Shown here: piece after piece, positions 1-9,041 of the stretch
How positions within the stretch are numbered: position 1 is the stretch's first letter
How the letters are laid out: each line of letters begins with the position of its first letter
Origin: DAOTXK01 sp034435395
Lineage (GTDB): Bacteria > Chloroflexota > Anaerolineae > Aggregatilineales > Ch27
Direction: 5' to 3'
Assembly (NCBI GenBank): GCA_034435395.1
Contig: DAOTXK010000012.1
Span: 1-53,153, forward strand
DNA length: 53,153 nt
Position numbers and translations under genes: made by a program
Notes under the pieces: generated by a model
The model's input: only the letters and a program-made list of their open reading frames with translations
The model's database searches: none
What the model was told of the DNA's origin: nothing

Positions 1-1
1 C

Positions 2-580
2 CAGGATTCCGCGCGCTTCACCGGACACATGCTGATGGAAATGGCGCGTATGAGCGTGGAAGATGGGCTGGTGATGCAGGTGCACGTCGGGTCATACCGC
101 AATCACAACCGGGCCATCTTCGAGCGGTTCGGACGGGACAGGGGCGCTGACATCCCCATCGCGACGGAGTTCACGCGCGGCCTGTACCCCCTGCTGAATG
201 CTTACGGCAACGATCCGCGCCTGGCGCTGATCCTGTTCACGCTGGACGAAACGACCTATGCCCGTGAACTGGCCCCGCTGGCCGGGCACTATCCGGCGGT
301 TAAGCTGGGGCCGCCCTGGTGGTTCCACGACAGCCTGAACGGCATGAGCCGCTTTTTCGACCAGGTGATGGAGACGGCAGGGTTGTACAACACCGCCGGA
401 TTCAACGACGACACGCGGGCCTTCCCGTCTATCCCGGCGCGGCATGACGTGTGGCGGCGGGCTGCCTGCAACTGGATCGCCGGGCTGGTCGTGCGCGGCA
501 TCGTGGACCTGGAGGATGCCCAGGAGATGGCCCACGACGCCGCCTATGGACTGGCCAAGAAGGCTTACCGGATATCCTGA
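2..580 (+). CDS. uxaC: Glucuronate isomerase, C-terminal part (cut by window start)
   Basis: This is the last 192 residues of uronate isomerase, which interconverts D-glucuronate and D-fructuronate (or D-galacturonate and D-tagaturonate) in the cytoplasm at the entry to hexuronate breakdown. The frame is open from base 2, so the start lies upstream; the family is about 470 residues long. Family signatures visible are the metal/substrate segment HVGSYRNHN near the beginning, then KLGPPWWFHDS, and the C-terminal block TAGFNDDTRAFPSIPARHD, all well conserved. It ends in a typical KKAYRIS tail. No other hexuronate gene lies in the window, so its operon partners, if any, are upstream. The identification is firm; only the N-terminus and the exact uronate preference are unknown. 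Confidence 0.93.
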   Translation, partial: QDSARFTGHMLMEMARMSVEDGLVMQVHVGSYRNHNRAIFERFGRDRGADIPIATEFTRGLYPLLNAYGNDPRLALILFTLDETTYARELAPLAGHYPAVKLGPPWWFHDSLNGMSRFFDQVMETAGLYNTAGFNDDTRAFPSIPARHDVWRRAACNWIAGLVVRGIVDLEDAQEMAHDAAYGLAKKAYRIS

Positions 581-621
581 GCGCTGAGCAGGCACAGGCC
601 CTCCGGCAGGGACCGGTAGCT

Positions 622-2223
622 TTACGGCAGCGAACTATTGGAGGTTCGCCTCTGCCTGGCGACATGCGGATCACGCAGGTAGGCGGCGCGGGTGTTTTGC
701 GTGGTTTCCAGGACTTCCGGCGGCAGGGCGGCCCACAGATCATCGGGCGTGGCGATCTGTCCCCGCATGGCTTCAACGTAGTCGTGCAACCATTGGAAGA
801 AGACCTCGCCGCCGATGTCCTGGCGTAAAGCATGCATCAGGCGTGCGCCCCGCAGGTAGACGGCATTGATGTAGGCCCGCACGCTGTCGAACTCGTAGAC
901 GGTAGCGTCCACAGCGCCCGCCGGCGAGTAGGCGTTCACCCGGAACTCCCACCACCAGTCCATTAACTGCGGGTAGTTTTCTTCCAGAAACACATATTCG
1001 CTGTAGGTGGCCAGGGCCTCGTCCAGCCAGGGAGCGGCGCTCTGATCGTTGGCCACGAGGCCGTACCACCACTGGTGGGAGACTTCGTGGGCCGTGATCA
1101 GCGTCAGGTAGGAGGCCGGGTCGCCCTGGAAGCTGCGAAACCATTCGCCGCCGACGAAGACCAGCCCGCTGAATTCCATGCCGTCCGGGAAGTCGCTCTC
1201 CACAATGGCCAGCCGCTCGTAAGGGTAAGGGCCGTACAGATCGGCGTAGAGTCCCAGGGCGGTGACGGCGGTGTCCAAGGCGTGGGCGGGGGCATCATAT
1301 GCCGTGTTTTCCGGCGGCTGGGCATCATCCAGGGTGTAAAGTTCCACCTGAATGCCGTCGGGGCTTTCCACCGCGAGCCGGTGGAACTGGTCGCTGAAGC
1401 TGAGGGTGCAGTCGCGGGCGGCGGGCAGATCAAAACGCCACGTAGCGCCGCGTCGCGCAACCGTGCCCGGCCCCACCACGTACAGATCGTCGGGCGCGTG
1501 GCTGATGGTGAGCGCCACATGATAGTCAGCCGCCGGCGTGACCGTCTGCTCGCCCACGTTGATCGGGGTGGGCGTGACCCATTCCCCATTGCTGAAGTAG
1601 GCGAGGGTGGGTATCCAGTGCCCCAGATTGAGCTGACGATCGCTGTAGCCCAGGTAGCCCTGCCGGGGGAAATAACCGGTGCCCATACGTGGGAGGTTGA
1701 TGGCGTAACGCACGTTCAATCGCCGGCCGCAGCCGGGAGGCAGGGGGATATCCAGGGGCACGGTGAGCCGGACGCCCTCCAGAGTCGCTGGCTGGTCGGC
1801 GCTTCCGTCCAGGGAAATACCTTCCAGTGTGAACATCCCCGGCTGTTTGTTGGGGGCGACATAGAAGATCAGGTGGTGAAGCTCGGTCTCCGTGTCATTG
1901 CGAAAGTAGACATCTAACGTCGCGGCCACGGTTTTTGTGGCAAAGTCAAGCTCAGCGGAGATTTCATAGCGAATGGCGGTCTCGCCCCACTCAACGGGGG
2001 CCTCACAGGAATTGAGGGCGGGCGTTGACTCCCGTGTGGGGATGGCCGTGGCGGCGGCGGGCGCGGCATGTCGGGTGGCCGGGGAGACGGCGGGCAGGGC
2101 GACAGCGGTAGGCGTTGGGGCTGGGGGGAGAGCGGTTGAGGGCGGTGCTGATGGCTGGCAGGCGCTGATCAGACAGCCAGCCAGCAGTCCCAGAATGAGC
2201 CACTTTGCCGGGGTATCTTTCAT
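622..2223 (-). CDS. Secreted lipoprotein metallopeptidase, M1 (gluzincin) family
   Basis: A 533-residue zinc peptidase of the M1 aminopeptidase-like type, predicted to be lipid-anchored outside the cell. Residues 1-22 form a lipoprotein signal with lipobox LISAC, followed by a Pro/Ala/Thr-rich linker to about residue 65. A beta-rich M1-type N-terminal domain follows. The zinc site is H379-E380-V-S-H383 with the third ligand E402 in PWLDEALATY, the spacing expected for gluzincins. The GAMEN exopeptidase motif is not obvious; the segment FPDGMEFSGLVF sits in the equivalent place, so substrate specificity is open. It stands alone on the minus strand, divergent from the prenyltransferase gene, and converges with uxaC. 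The ATG start gives a complete signal peptide. Confidence 0.85.
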   Translation of the reverse strand: MKDTPAKWLILGLLAGCLISACQPSAPPSTALPPAPTPTAVALPAVSPATRHAAPAAATAIPTRESTPALNSCEAPVEWGETAIRYEISAELDFATKTVAATLDVYFRNDTETELHHLIFYVAPNKQPGMFTLEGISLDGSADQPATLEGVRLTVPLDIPLPPGCGRRLNVRYAINLPRMGTGYFPRQGYLGYSDRQLNLGHWIPTLAYFSNGEWVTPTPINVGEQTVTPAADYHVALTISHAPDDLYVVGPGTVARRGATWRFDLPAARDCTLSFSDQFHRLAVESPDGIQVELYTLDDAQPPENTAYDAPAHALDTAVTALGLYADLYGPYPYERLAIVESDFPDGMEFSGLVFVGGEWFRSFQGDPASYLTLITAHEVSHQWWYGLVANDQSAAPWLDEALATYSEYVFLEENYPQLMDWWWEFRVNAYSPAGAVDATVYEFDSVRAYINAVYLRGARLMHALRQDIGGEVFFQWLHDYVEAMRGQIATPDDLWAALPPEVLETTQNTRAAYLRDPHVARQRRTSNSSLP

Positions 2224-2312
2224 GGGCGCGATCTTACCGTTGTCAAGGATTTTCGCAATGAGGGCAGGCCAGACTGACTTCGAGCAGCTGCCTCCAGGCG
2301 ATGAACAGAGGC

Positions 2313-2340
2313 TTGTTTATGCGGACAAACACGCTAGAAT
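2313..2340 (+). promoter_or_regulatory. Putative sigma-70-type promoter for the UbiA-family gene
   Basis: TTGTTT (2313-2318) and TAGAAT (2335-2340) are separated by 16 bases, about 85 bases before the start at 2425. The match is moderate. Confidence 0.35.
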
Positions 2341-2424
2341 GGCGCTGTCCAGCGGGATCGGGCGCATCGAACGAGCGCCAAACGTGTTTATTCAAACAGT
2401 GACAGGGCACTGGAGGGGGGACTT

Positions 2425-3312
2425 ATGCGGCAGCGTATCGGGGGAAATATGATTGGGCTGGTGCGCCTCAGTCGTTGGAAAGAATATGTGCCGTTCACCA
2501 TTCCGGTGACTGTGCTGGGGGCGCTGTTGGCCGATCAGCCGCTGGACTGGCGGCTTGTTACAGTGACGGTAGCTAATATTCTTGCCGTAGCCTATGCGTT
2601 TATGATCAACGACATTGAAGACGCGCCCGATGATGCGCTTGACCCGGCCAGGGCGGCCCGCAATCCAATCGCGATGGGGGAAGTCTCACCCAGGGTCGGC
2701 TGGTTCTGCGCGGGTGGGGTCGCGCTGGCGTCCGTGGGGCTGTATGTTTCTGGTGGGGTGTGGGTGCTGGGCATTGGCGTTCTCACGGTGATGTTGTCGC
2801 ATTTTTATTCGTGGAAACCCGTTCGGCTGAAGGCTTTTCCGGTGGCGGATGTCACCTCGCATTCATTGATGCTGAGCGGCCTGCTTTTCCTGGCCGGTTA
2901 TTTCACGTATGGCGTTAATCCCGGTTGGGTCTGGTTGGTTGCCCTGTCGGCCACGCTGGTCTCGATCTACGGCCAGCTCTACAACCAGCTTCGTGACTAC
3001 GACATGGATAAGGCCGCTGGACTGCATAATACGGCGATCATCGTGGGCGGGCGGATGACCCGCGTGCTCATGTACGCTTGTGTAGCGCTGGCCCTGCTCT
3101 TGTTTTTGGGGGCGTTTGTTTTAGGCGTGCTGCCGATCTGGCTGCCAGCACTGGGCGGAATCGTATTCGCGGTTGTATTGCTGGTGTATCGTCCCGGCAA
3201 GGATATGCGCGGCGGCCAGGTGGCTGATGGGAGCGGGCACTTCCAGATCCAGTTTCTCATTGCCGCCAATGCCACGATAGGAATCTGGTTGGCGCTGGCG
3301 CTTATCTTCTAG
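2425..3312 (+). CDS. UbiA-family prenyltransferase (integral membrane)
   Basis: A 295-residue polytopic membrane protein of the UbiA superfamily, which transfers prenyl chains to aromatic or other acceptors. The two Asp-rich metal-diphosphate motifs are present: N62-D63-I-E-D66-A-P-D-D70, and a second one around residues 187-205 (LRDYDMDKAAGLHNTA). About eight hydrophobic helices fill the rest. The ATG at 2425 has a strong Shine-Dalgarno (GGAGGGGGG, 2412-2420); an internal ATG at 2449 is a less likely alternative. The acceptor cannot be told from sequence: quinone, chlorophyll-like, digeranylgeranylglycerol-phosphate and heme O branches share these motifs. No quinone or heme gene is adjacent. 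A terminator-like hairpin follows the stop. Confidence 0.85.
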   Translation: MRQRIGGNMIGLVRLSRWKEYVPFTIPVTVLGALLADQPLDWRLVTVTVANILAVAYAFMINDIEDAPDDALDPARAARNPIAMGEVSPRVGWFCAGGVALASVGLYVSGGVWVLGIGVLTVMLSHFYSWKPVRLKAFPVADVTSHSLMLSGLLFLAGYFTYGVNPGWVWLVALSATLVSIYGQLYNQLRDYDMDKAAGLHNTAIIVGGRMTRVLMYACVALALLLFLGAFVLGVLPIWLPALGGIVFAVVLLVYRPGKDMRGGQVADGSGHFQIQFLIAANATIGIWLALALIF

Positions 3313-3367
3313 GGCAGTGATGCTGCTCCCCTGACTGTCGATCGTCAACCACAGGCAGTCGAATGGA

Positions 3368-3403
3368 GGCGCTTCCCCGTTTCGACCGGTGGAGCGCCCT
3401 TTT
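3368..3403 (+). terminator. Rho-independent terminator after the UbiA-family gene
   Basis: GGCGCT (3368-3373) pairs with AGCGCC (3393-3398). One unpaired T follows and the stem can extend by a CC/GG pair, then CTTTT. The U-tract is short. Confidence 0.5.
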
Positions 3404-3446
3404 GTGCGTGGCATTCTGACCGGAGGCGGGGGTAAAAGGGGGGACG

Positions 3447-3476
3447 TTGGCGCGGCCAACCGCTTGTCACTACAAT
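3447..3476 (+). promoter_or_regulatory. Putative promoter of the hybrid histidine kinase
   Basis: TTGGCG (3447-3452), an 18-base spacer and TACAAT (3471-3476), 35 bases before the kinase ATG. TACAAT or TATAAT hexamers recur ahead of many genes in this window. Confidence 0.4.
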
Positions 3477-3511
3477 AAGCGTGTTGTTAGAGATGGGGTG
3501 GGCGGGACAAG

Positions 3512-6500
3512 ATGAACGCCACGATTCTGATAGCCGACGATGAGCCAGATACGGTGCAGATGTTGACGGCCTGGCTGCAAGGGGATGGCTACCGGACCCT
3601 GGCGGCGATCAATGGTCGAGAAGCGTTGGCGGTCGCTATTCAGGAACAGCCGGATTTGATTCTGCTGGATGTCAGCATGCCGGTGATGGACGGCCTCGAA
3701 GTCTGTCGGCGGCTCCGGGCCAATCCCGCCACCAGCGCTATCCCGGCGATCCTGGTCACGGCCAAGAATCCCACCGAGGCACGCGCCGAGGGCGTTCTGG
3801 CGGGGGCCGTTGACTACATCACCAAGCCGATTAACCTGCCTGACCTGAGCCAGCGGGTGGCTTCTATTCTGGCAGCGGAAGGGCACTATCGGGTCGATGC
3901 TTCCCGCCTGCTGGACGAACTGGCGCATTCGGCATTGGTGATGCTGTCCTGCGACCTGGCATGGTTGCTGGAGGTCGACCCGGAAGAGCACCGGTTGGAA
4001 AGCCGGGCGCTGGCACTGGTGCAGGGTGAACAGGCCGCCGCCCAGTTCCTAGGGAGGTTAGGCGAGGCAGCGGCGGTGTTTCAGATTCCTCTGGCCGAGT
4101 CCAGCAGCCCGCTGGCCGATGTCATGGCGAACCGCCGCGTGGTGCTGGATATGCCTGTTGCCCAGCTGCGGGGACAGCCCGGGATTCCGCTGCTTGATCA
4201 GGCGCTCACTGAGCTGGGCCTGAAGTACATCCATCTGGTGCCGTTGACGGTCGGTCATCGGGCGGTCGGTATGCTGGTTCTGGGGGTGAGCGAACGTTCC
4301 CAGCTGGATTCGCCGCGTGGGTGGCAGTTGGTGACAACGCTGGGGAGCCAGGCGGCCATTGTCCTCGACTACATGCGTCTGTCCCAGAATCTGGTTGAAC
4401 AAGAGGAAATGATGGAGGCTGAGCAGGCCTTTCTCCGCATGATTCTGGACTCGATGGGAGATGGCCTGGTCGTGATCAGCGAGAAAGCGGAGATCGAATA
4501 CATCAACAACCGCCTGTTGCGTATGGCGGGTTATGCCTCCGCCGAAGTGCTGGGCCAGCAAATTGGAATGCTCTTCCATCCCGAGGATCGGGCCGAGGTG
4601 ATGCGCAGCCTGCTGCGCGGTCCTGGGGCGACCATGAAGTTCGACCAGCGACTCTACACCAAAACAGGCCGCGTGATCCCGGTCCTGCTATCGCGCTCAT
4701 CTTTTGCCAAAATCGATCCTGAGGCCCGGCAGCAGGTCCTGGTGCTCAGCGACCTGACCGAGCAAAAAGTCCGCGAGGAAACGCTGGAGCGTCAAAGCCA
4801 GCAATTGCGGGCGCTCAATCAGGCGGCGGAGGCGATAACCTCCTCGCTTTCCCCGCGCGAGGTGATTACCCGGATTCTGAACGCGGCCACGGACATGGTT
4901 AATGCCGAAGGGGCATCGGTTCTTTTGCGCGCTGCCGACAATCCTGAAGAGCTGAGGTTTGTGGCGGCGGTGGGGCCGGAAGCGGAGACAATTCAGGGCA
5001 TGCGGGTGCCCCTTGGGCAGGGCATCGCCGGCTGGGTGGCCCGTGAAGCCGAGAGCCAGCTGGTGGCTGACACCAGCAAGGACGACCGGTTCTACCGGAA
5101 CATTGACCAGTTATCTGGGGTGACCACGCGCACGTTGATAGCCGTGCCGCTGATCGTGGCTGACAAGGTGATCGGCGTGTTGGAAGCCATCAACAAGCGC
5201 GAAGGGGTGTTTGATCAGGTCGACCAGGACCTGCTGGAAAGCATCGCGGGCACAGCCGCCATCGCCATTGAGAACTCACGGTTGTTCGAGCAAACACGTC
5301 GCCGGCTGGTTGATCTGGGCACGCTGCTTGATGCCAGCGCGGCGGTATCGTCGACCCTTGATCTGGGCAGTGTTCTGGAACTGATCGCCCGGCGTCTGGT
5401 GGATGCATTGCAGGTGGAACGCTGTGTGATTTCGGCCTGGGACCGCACGACAGATGTCTTGGAGTCGCTGGCCGAGGTCACCGACGCGTATTGGCCGCCG
5501 GGAAGCGGGCCGGTGAGCCAGCTTTCCCAGCAGCCATTGCGCCAGGCGGCGCTGGCTTCGGGCCTGCCAGTGCTGATGCATGTCGACGATGCCAGTGGTC
5601 ATCCCAGCCAGTTGCAGGAACTGCGATCGGTTGGGCAGCAGGCCATCCTGGCTATGCCGCTGTGGATTGACGACCGGGTTGTCGGCTTGATGGTGCTGTT
5701 CAGCAGTCTGGTGGGACACGCCTTTACCGATGCTGATGCCGAACGCGTTGACCAGATCGTGCGGACCTGGTCAAAGGGGGTGGGGGATAACGCTGAGGCT
5801 CTCTGGCGCACCAGGAAACATTCGACTGAGCTGTGCAATAAGTTACACGGGATTCCTGGTGTCACCTGGGTGTCCATTGAAGAGTGGTTACCGGATCAGA
5901 ACGTGACCTGCCGGTTGCGGGAAAGTGGCTTCGCGCTCTGGGACGAACATGGCGGCGTCCGGCAGAACCTGGCCGACTTTTCCACGATGCGCCGGGTGTT
6001 GTCCATTGCCCAGCCGAAAGTGGTCACTCTGGCCGATCTAAACCAGGACCCGCAGGAGCGGCGGCTTTTGGAACGAATTGGCGGGCGGGTGTGTCTGATA
6101 GCGCCGTTGATCATCCGGGGGGCGCCGGAGGGCCTGGTGAAACTGATCGATTCGGACTCGGCTCGTACCTTCGACTCGGAGCAGATTTCCCTGTGCCAGG
6201 GCATTGCCAATGTCGTCGGTAATGCGATGGAGAATGCCCACCTTTACCAGAGCCTCGAGCGGCGCGCCGACGCCCTGGAGCAGGCTTTTGCGGAACTGAA
6301 GCGGGCCGATCAGCTTAAGGACGAATTGCTCCAGAATCTTTCTCACGAGATTCAGACCCCACTGCTCCATGTGCTGGGATATACCGAGTTGATGTACAGT
6401 GGCGCGTTTGGGCCGTTAAACGATGAGCAACGGGATAAACTTCGTTTTGTCGTCGAGCGTGCCCAACACCTGTCAGGGTTGGCCAAAAACATCATCGCCA

Positions 6501-7030
6501 TGCAGGCGCTGCAAAGCCAGAAGATCGAGCTGTCGCCCACCGATCTCAAGGCGGTGGTGCAACAGGCCGTCCGTAGCTGGACGCCTGAGGCCGCCAAACA
6601 TTCGCTCACCATCGCCACCCAGATGCCCGCTAACGCGCCGCTGGTGATGGCTGATGCCCGCCAGTTGACTGAGGCTATTGAGAATCTGCTCGAAAACGCG
6701 ATCAAGTTCAGTCCCGCCGGAGGACGCGTGGAGATCGCCGTGCGTGAGCAGGATACGGCGTTGCAGGTGAGTGTCAGCGATCAGGGCATTGGGATCCCCC
6801 GTGAAGCACAGTCGCGCATTTTTGAGCGGTTTTACCAGGCCGATGGCAGTGCCACTCGCCAATATGGCGGCACTGGTTTGGGGCTGGCCATTGTCCATGA
6901 GATCATCACGCAACATGGCGGGCAAATCTGGGTGGAAAGCGAACCCGGCCAGGGAAGCACGTTCATCTTCACGGTGCCGAAAGCCAGCTCAGGGGCGCTG
7001 GTGGATCATGGTGGCTTGAGGGGAGCTTGA
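3512..7030 (+). CDS. Multi-domain hybrid sensor histidine kinase (REC-GAF-PAS-GAF-GAF-GAF-HisKA-HATPase)
   Basis: A 1172-residue soluble sensor kinase with no transmembrane segment. Order of domains: an N-terminal receiver (about 1-125) with phosphoacceptor D53 in LLDVSMPVMDG and conserved K105; a GAF-like region (130-290); a PAS domain (about 305-420) containing DSMGDGLVVISEKAEIEYIN; two clear GAF domains (about 430-590 and 600-745); a further GAF-like region (about 770-910); a coiled linker; HisKA with phosphorylated H945 in LSHEIQTP; and HATPase_c with N box ENLLENAIKFS, DQGIGIP and GTGLGLA. Having the receiver first means it probably accepts a phosphate from, or is gated by, another kinase before signalling on. 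No dedicated response-regulator gene is adjacent, so its output partner is unknown. The ligands of the GAF/PAS modules cannot be inferred. Confidence 0.9.
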   Translation: MNATILIADDEPDTVQMLTAWLQGDGYRTLAAINGREALAVAIQEQPDLILLDVSMPVMDGLEVCRRLRANPATSAIPAILVTAKNPTEARAEGVLAGAVDYITKPINLPDLSQRVASILAAEGHYRVDASRLLDELAHSALVMLSCDLAWLLEVDPEEHRLESRALALVQGEQAAAQFLGRLGEAAAVFQIPLAESSSPLADVMANRRVVLDMPVAQLRGQPGIPLLDQALTELGLKYIHLVPLTVGHRAVGMLVLGVSERSQLDSPRGWQLVTTLGSQAAIVLDYMRLSQNLVEQEEMMEAEQAFLRMILDSMGDGLVVISEKAEIEYINNRLLRMAGYASAEVLGQQIGMLFHPEDRAEVMRSLLRGPGATMKFDQRLYTKTGRVIPVLLSRSSFAKIDPEARQQVLVLSDLTEQKVREETLERQSQQLRALNQAAEAITSSLSPREVITRILNAATDMVNAEGASVLLRAADNPEELRFVAAVGPEAETIQGMRVPLGQGIAGWVAREAESQLVADTSKDDRFYRNIDQLSGVTTRTLIAVPLIVADKVIGVLEAINKREGVFDQVDQDLLESIAGTAAIAIENSRLFEQTRRRLVDLGTLLDASAAVSSTLDLGSVLELIARRLVDALQVERCVISAWDRTTDVLESLAEVTDAYWPPGSGPVSQLSQQPLRQAALASGLPVLMHVDDASGHPSQLQELRSVGQQAILAMPLWIDDRVVGLMVLFSSLVGHAFTDADAERVDQIVRTWSKGVGDNAEALWRTRKHSTELCNKLHGIPGVTWVSIEEWLPDQNVTCRLRESGFALWDEHGGVRQNLADFSTMRRVLSIAQPKVVTLADLNQDPQERRLLERIGGRVCLIAPLIIRGAPEGLVKLIDSDSARTFDSEQISLCQGIANVVGNAMENAHLYQSLERRADALEQAFAELKRADQLKDELLQNLSHEIQTPLLHVLGYTELMYSGAFGPLNDEQRDKLRFVVERAQHLSGLAKNIIAMQALQSQKIELSPTDLKAVVQQAVRSWTPEAAKHSLTIATQMPANAPLVMADARQLTEAIENLLENAIKFSPAGGRVEIAVREQDTALQVSVSDQGIGIPREAQSRIFERFYQADGSATRQYGGTGLGLAIVHEIITQHGGQIWVESEPGQGSTFIFTVPKASSGALVDHGGLRGA

Positions 7031-7145
7031 CGGTGATGGGGCGGGTGCCCTTTGCTGAATGGGGCAGGATGGGCGGATCACACAAAACCTCCTCATCATT
7101 GGGCATGGCCCCAGCGCCCTCGCCTTTTTATCAGGAATGGGCGTG

Positions 7146-7526
7146 ATGCCACAGATTCATGCGATCCTGAATAATGCGTATATCCTGTTTTCGCTGGCAC
7201 TGGGATTCTGGAGCGCTTTCCAGGGGGCCCGGCGCAAACCGTTGGGCGGGCAGTTCTGGGGAGCGCTGGCGACCAATACGATTCTGGCGGCAGTGAACCT
7301 GCTCCTGGCCCTGATCATGGCGGCCATGGGCATCCAGGCGCGGCGGGGTGTGTACTATCTCTACGCGGTGTATTTCGTGATTGTGCTGCCGGGGACGTTT
7401 GCCCTGCTCCGTGGGCGAGACGATCGCGTGGCTGCTTTCATCTACGGCATCGTGGCTTTTTTCTCAGCAGGGGCCGCCAGCCGCGTGCCGCTGTTGACCC
7501 AGCCCTGGATCATGCCTGGGTCGTAG
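7146..7526 (+). CDS. Small integral membrane protein of unknown function
   Basis: I do not recognise this protein. From the ATG at 7146 it has about 126 residues and four hydrophobic stretches, with the pattern helix, short basic loop (GARRKPLGG), two helices, then a basic GRDDR loop and a last helix. An AGGA Shine-Dalgarno (7133-7136) sits nine bases before this ATG. The frame is also open further upstream (from 7059), but that part is hydrophilic and lacks a good ribosome site. It follows the hybrid kinase by about 115 bases on the same strand and may be co-transcribed with it. A strong terminator comes right after it. Confidence 0.6.
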   Translation: MPQIHAILNNAYILFSLALGFWSAFQGARRKPLGGQFWGALATNTILAAVNLLLALIMAAMGIQARRGVYYLYAVYFVIVLPGTFALLRGRDDRVAAFIYGIVAFFSAGAASRVPLLTQPWIMPGS

Positions 7527-7551
7527 ACTGCCTGGCAGGATGCCGTTCCCT

Positions 7552-7585
7552 GCCCCCGGCCAAGAACCCAGGCGGGGGCTTTTTA
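7552..7585 (+). terminator. Rho-independent terminator
   Basis: GCCCCCG (7552-7558) pairs perfectly with CGGGGGC (7573-7579) around a 14-base loop and runs directly into TTTTT. It ends the kinase/membrane-protein transcript. Its position also argues that the solute-binding protein gene starts at 7648 rather than at upstream in-frame ATGs. Confidence 0.8.
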
Positions 7586-7647
7586 TGCCCGGCGTGAGTT
7601 CGTCTGTGGCGTTGGCAGGCGGGGAGCGGAAGGAGAGGGCCGTCCGC

Positions 7648-9018
7648 GTGGGCATACGGCTGCTGGTGGGGCTTGGGCTTGTTCTGGGCGCGGTTGCCTC
7701 CTGCGGAGCGCCCCCGACGCCAATTGTTTTGAGTCCGGATGAAGCGACTCAGACTGCCCTGCCGACAACCCACCCCGCGTCCGCCCCGGCGACGCTGCGA
7801 CTGGGCGTGGAGGCGTTCAGAGGGTTTGATCCGTTGGCGGCGGTTGACGAGGGGACGGAGCAGGTGCAGGCGCTTATCTATGAAACGCTGCTGACCTACG
7901 ATCCGGTGGGCGACTTGCAGCCACTTCTGGCCGCGGCGATGCCGGTCGCCAGTTCGGATGGGCTGACGTGGACGTTTACCCTGTGGGAGGGCGTGTCCTT
8001 TCACGATGGCACGCCGCTGGAGGCCAGTGTGGCGGTGGCGTCGCTGGAAGCCGTGCGGACGCGCCGCGCTGATGACGACCAGTGGCCGCTGGCCGCTTAC
8101 GCCTTCCAGCAGGTCGTGACGGAGGTGACGGGAAGTGGGATGACACTGGCTTTCCACTTGCGAGAGCCACATATGGCGCTGCCACAGCTCCTGGCGGAGC
8201 AATCGTTGGCGGTGACCCATGGCGAGGGTGTGGGAACGGGTCCGTTCCGGCTGGAAGGTCCGGGCGATGGCGGCAGCGAATTCTCCTTAGCGCCGAATGC
8301 CAACTATCACGGTGGTCGGCCCGCCCTGGACAGCGTAAGGGTGCGCGTTTGGGGCGGGGAAGTGGACGCCGCACTCGCTATAATAGAAGCGGTGAATAAC
8401 GGCGCGATCGACCTGTTGGGCAGCCGCGCACCAGTGCCGGTTGATCCGGCAGCCGCTTACCAGGTGTGGGATGGCCCGACGCGCGAAACCTGGTTGATAT
8501 TTAACCGGAATGTGCCCTCGCTGGACCGGTCCGGAGTGCGCCTGGCCATGAGCCGCTCGCCAGTTGACCGGGTTCGTGCCCTGGAATCGCTGGCGAACGC
8601 CGGCCTGCCCGATGGCTTCGATCTGGTGGTGTGGGATGCGGTTTCCCCGCCTGCGGTGGAGCAGTGGCGCGGGCTGTTTGCTGCCGTAAATGTCGAGGTC
8701 ACGCTGGTGCCCGTCGCGCCATCGGGGCTGTGGCGGAGTCTGGCTGGCCGTGAGAGTCCCCTGCCGACGGATAACCAGGCGCAGTCTTCTGGGCCGCCTG
8801 GCGCTTTTCTGGTCTCCTGGACGCGGGACTGGGCACGGGAGTGGTGGCTGGCCCTGGCCGGGTGGGATGCGGCCCATCTGCCTGTTCCAGAAGCCGACAG
8901 CATAGGGTTGCCGGTTTCAACGGAGGGTGGTCTGATCGTCCATCGCCCGGGGTTGACGGGATTGGGAGTGACATCCGGCGGCTGGCCGCGCGTGACCGCG
9001 CAGACCCGGCTTCCTTAA
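7648..9018 (+). CDS. Solute-binding lipoprotein, SBP family 5 (peptide/nickel type)
   Basis: A 456-residue extracytoplasmic binding protein of the oligopeptide/nickel ABC-importer class. The GTG at 7648 is chosen because GGAAGGAGAGG lies just upstream and because it immediately gives a lipoprotein signal (lipobox AVASC, acyl-Cys at residue 19); the longer frame from 7540 would run through a terminator. Family features include the N-terminal LIYETLLTYDPVGDLQPLLA block, the WTFTLWEGVSFHDGTPL motif and FSLAPNANYHGGRPALDSV. It is somewhat shorter than typical family-5 proteins (500-600 residues) and the C-terminal lobe looks reduced. No permease or ATPase gene is nearby, so it is either an orphan receptor or works with a transporter encoded elsewhere. 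The ligand is unknown. Confidence 0.85.
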   Translation: MGIRLLVGLGLVLGAVASCGAPPTPIVLSPDEATQTALPTTHPASAPATLRLGVEAFRGFDPLAAVDEGTEQVQALIYETLLTYDPVGDLQPLLAAAMPVASSDGLTWTFTLWEGVSFHDGTPLEASVAVASLEAVRTRRADDDQWPLAAYAFQQVVTEVTGSGMTLAFHLREPHMALPQLLAEQSLAVTHGEGVGTGPFRLEGPGDGGSEFSLAPNANYHGGRPALDSVRVRVWGGEVDAALAIIEAVNNGAIDLLGSRAPVPVDPAAAYQVWDGPTRETWLIFNRNVPSLDRSGVRLAMSRSPVDRVRALESLANAGLPDGFDLVVWDAVSPPAVEQWRGLFAAVNVEVTLVPVAPSGLWRSLAGRESPLPTDNQAQSSGPPGAFLVSWTRDWAREWWLALAGWDAAHLPVPEADSIGLPVSTEGGLIVHRPGLTGLGVTSGGWPRVTAQTRLP

Positions 9019-9041
9019 CGCCGGAGCGGAAGTGTGACGCT

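Noticed and set aside
1075..1917. Long plus-strand open frame (280 codons) opposite the M1-like peptidase
   Set aside because: It is a mirror frame of a strongly supported coding region; its composition is that of an antisense shadow, as with several other long frames in this GC-rich window.
7059..7145. Upstream extension of the small membrane protein
   Set aside because: The extra residues are hydrophilic, lack a ribosome site, and the ATG at 7146 has AGGA at good spacing.
7540..7647. N-terminal extension of the solute-binding protein
   Set aside because: It would span a strong terminator and bury the lipoprotein signal 36 residues inside.
8841..9041. N-terminal extension of the DHH-CBS-CCA protein
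   Set aside because: It overlaps the previous gene in another frame, and the DHH fold starts at MKLILTHENADFDA.
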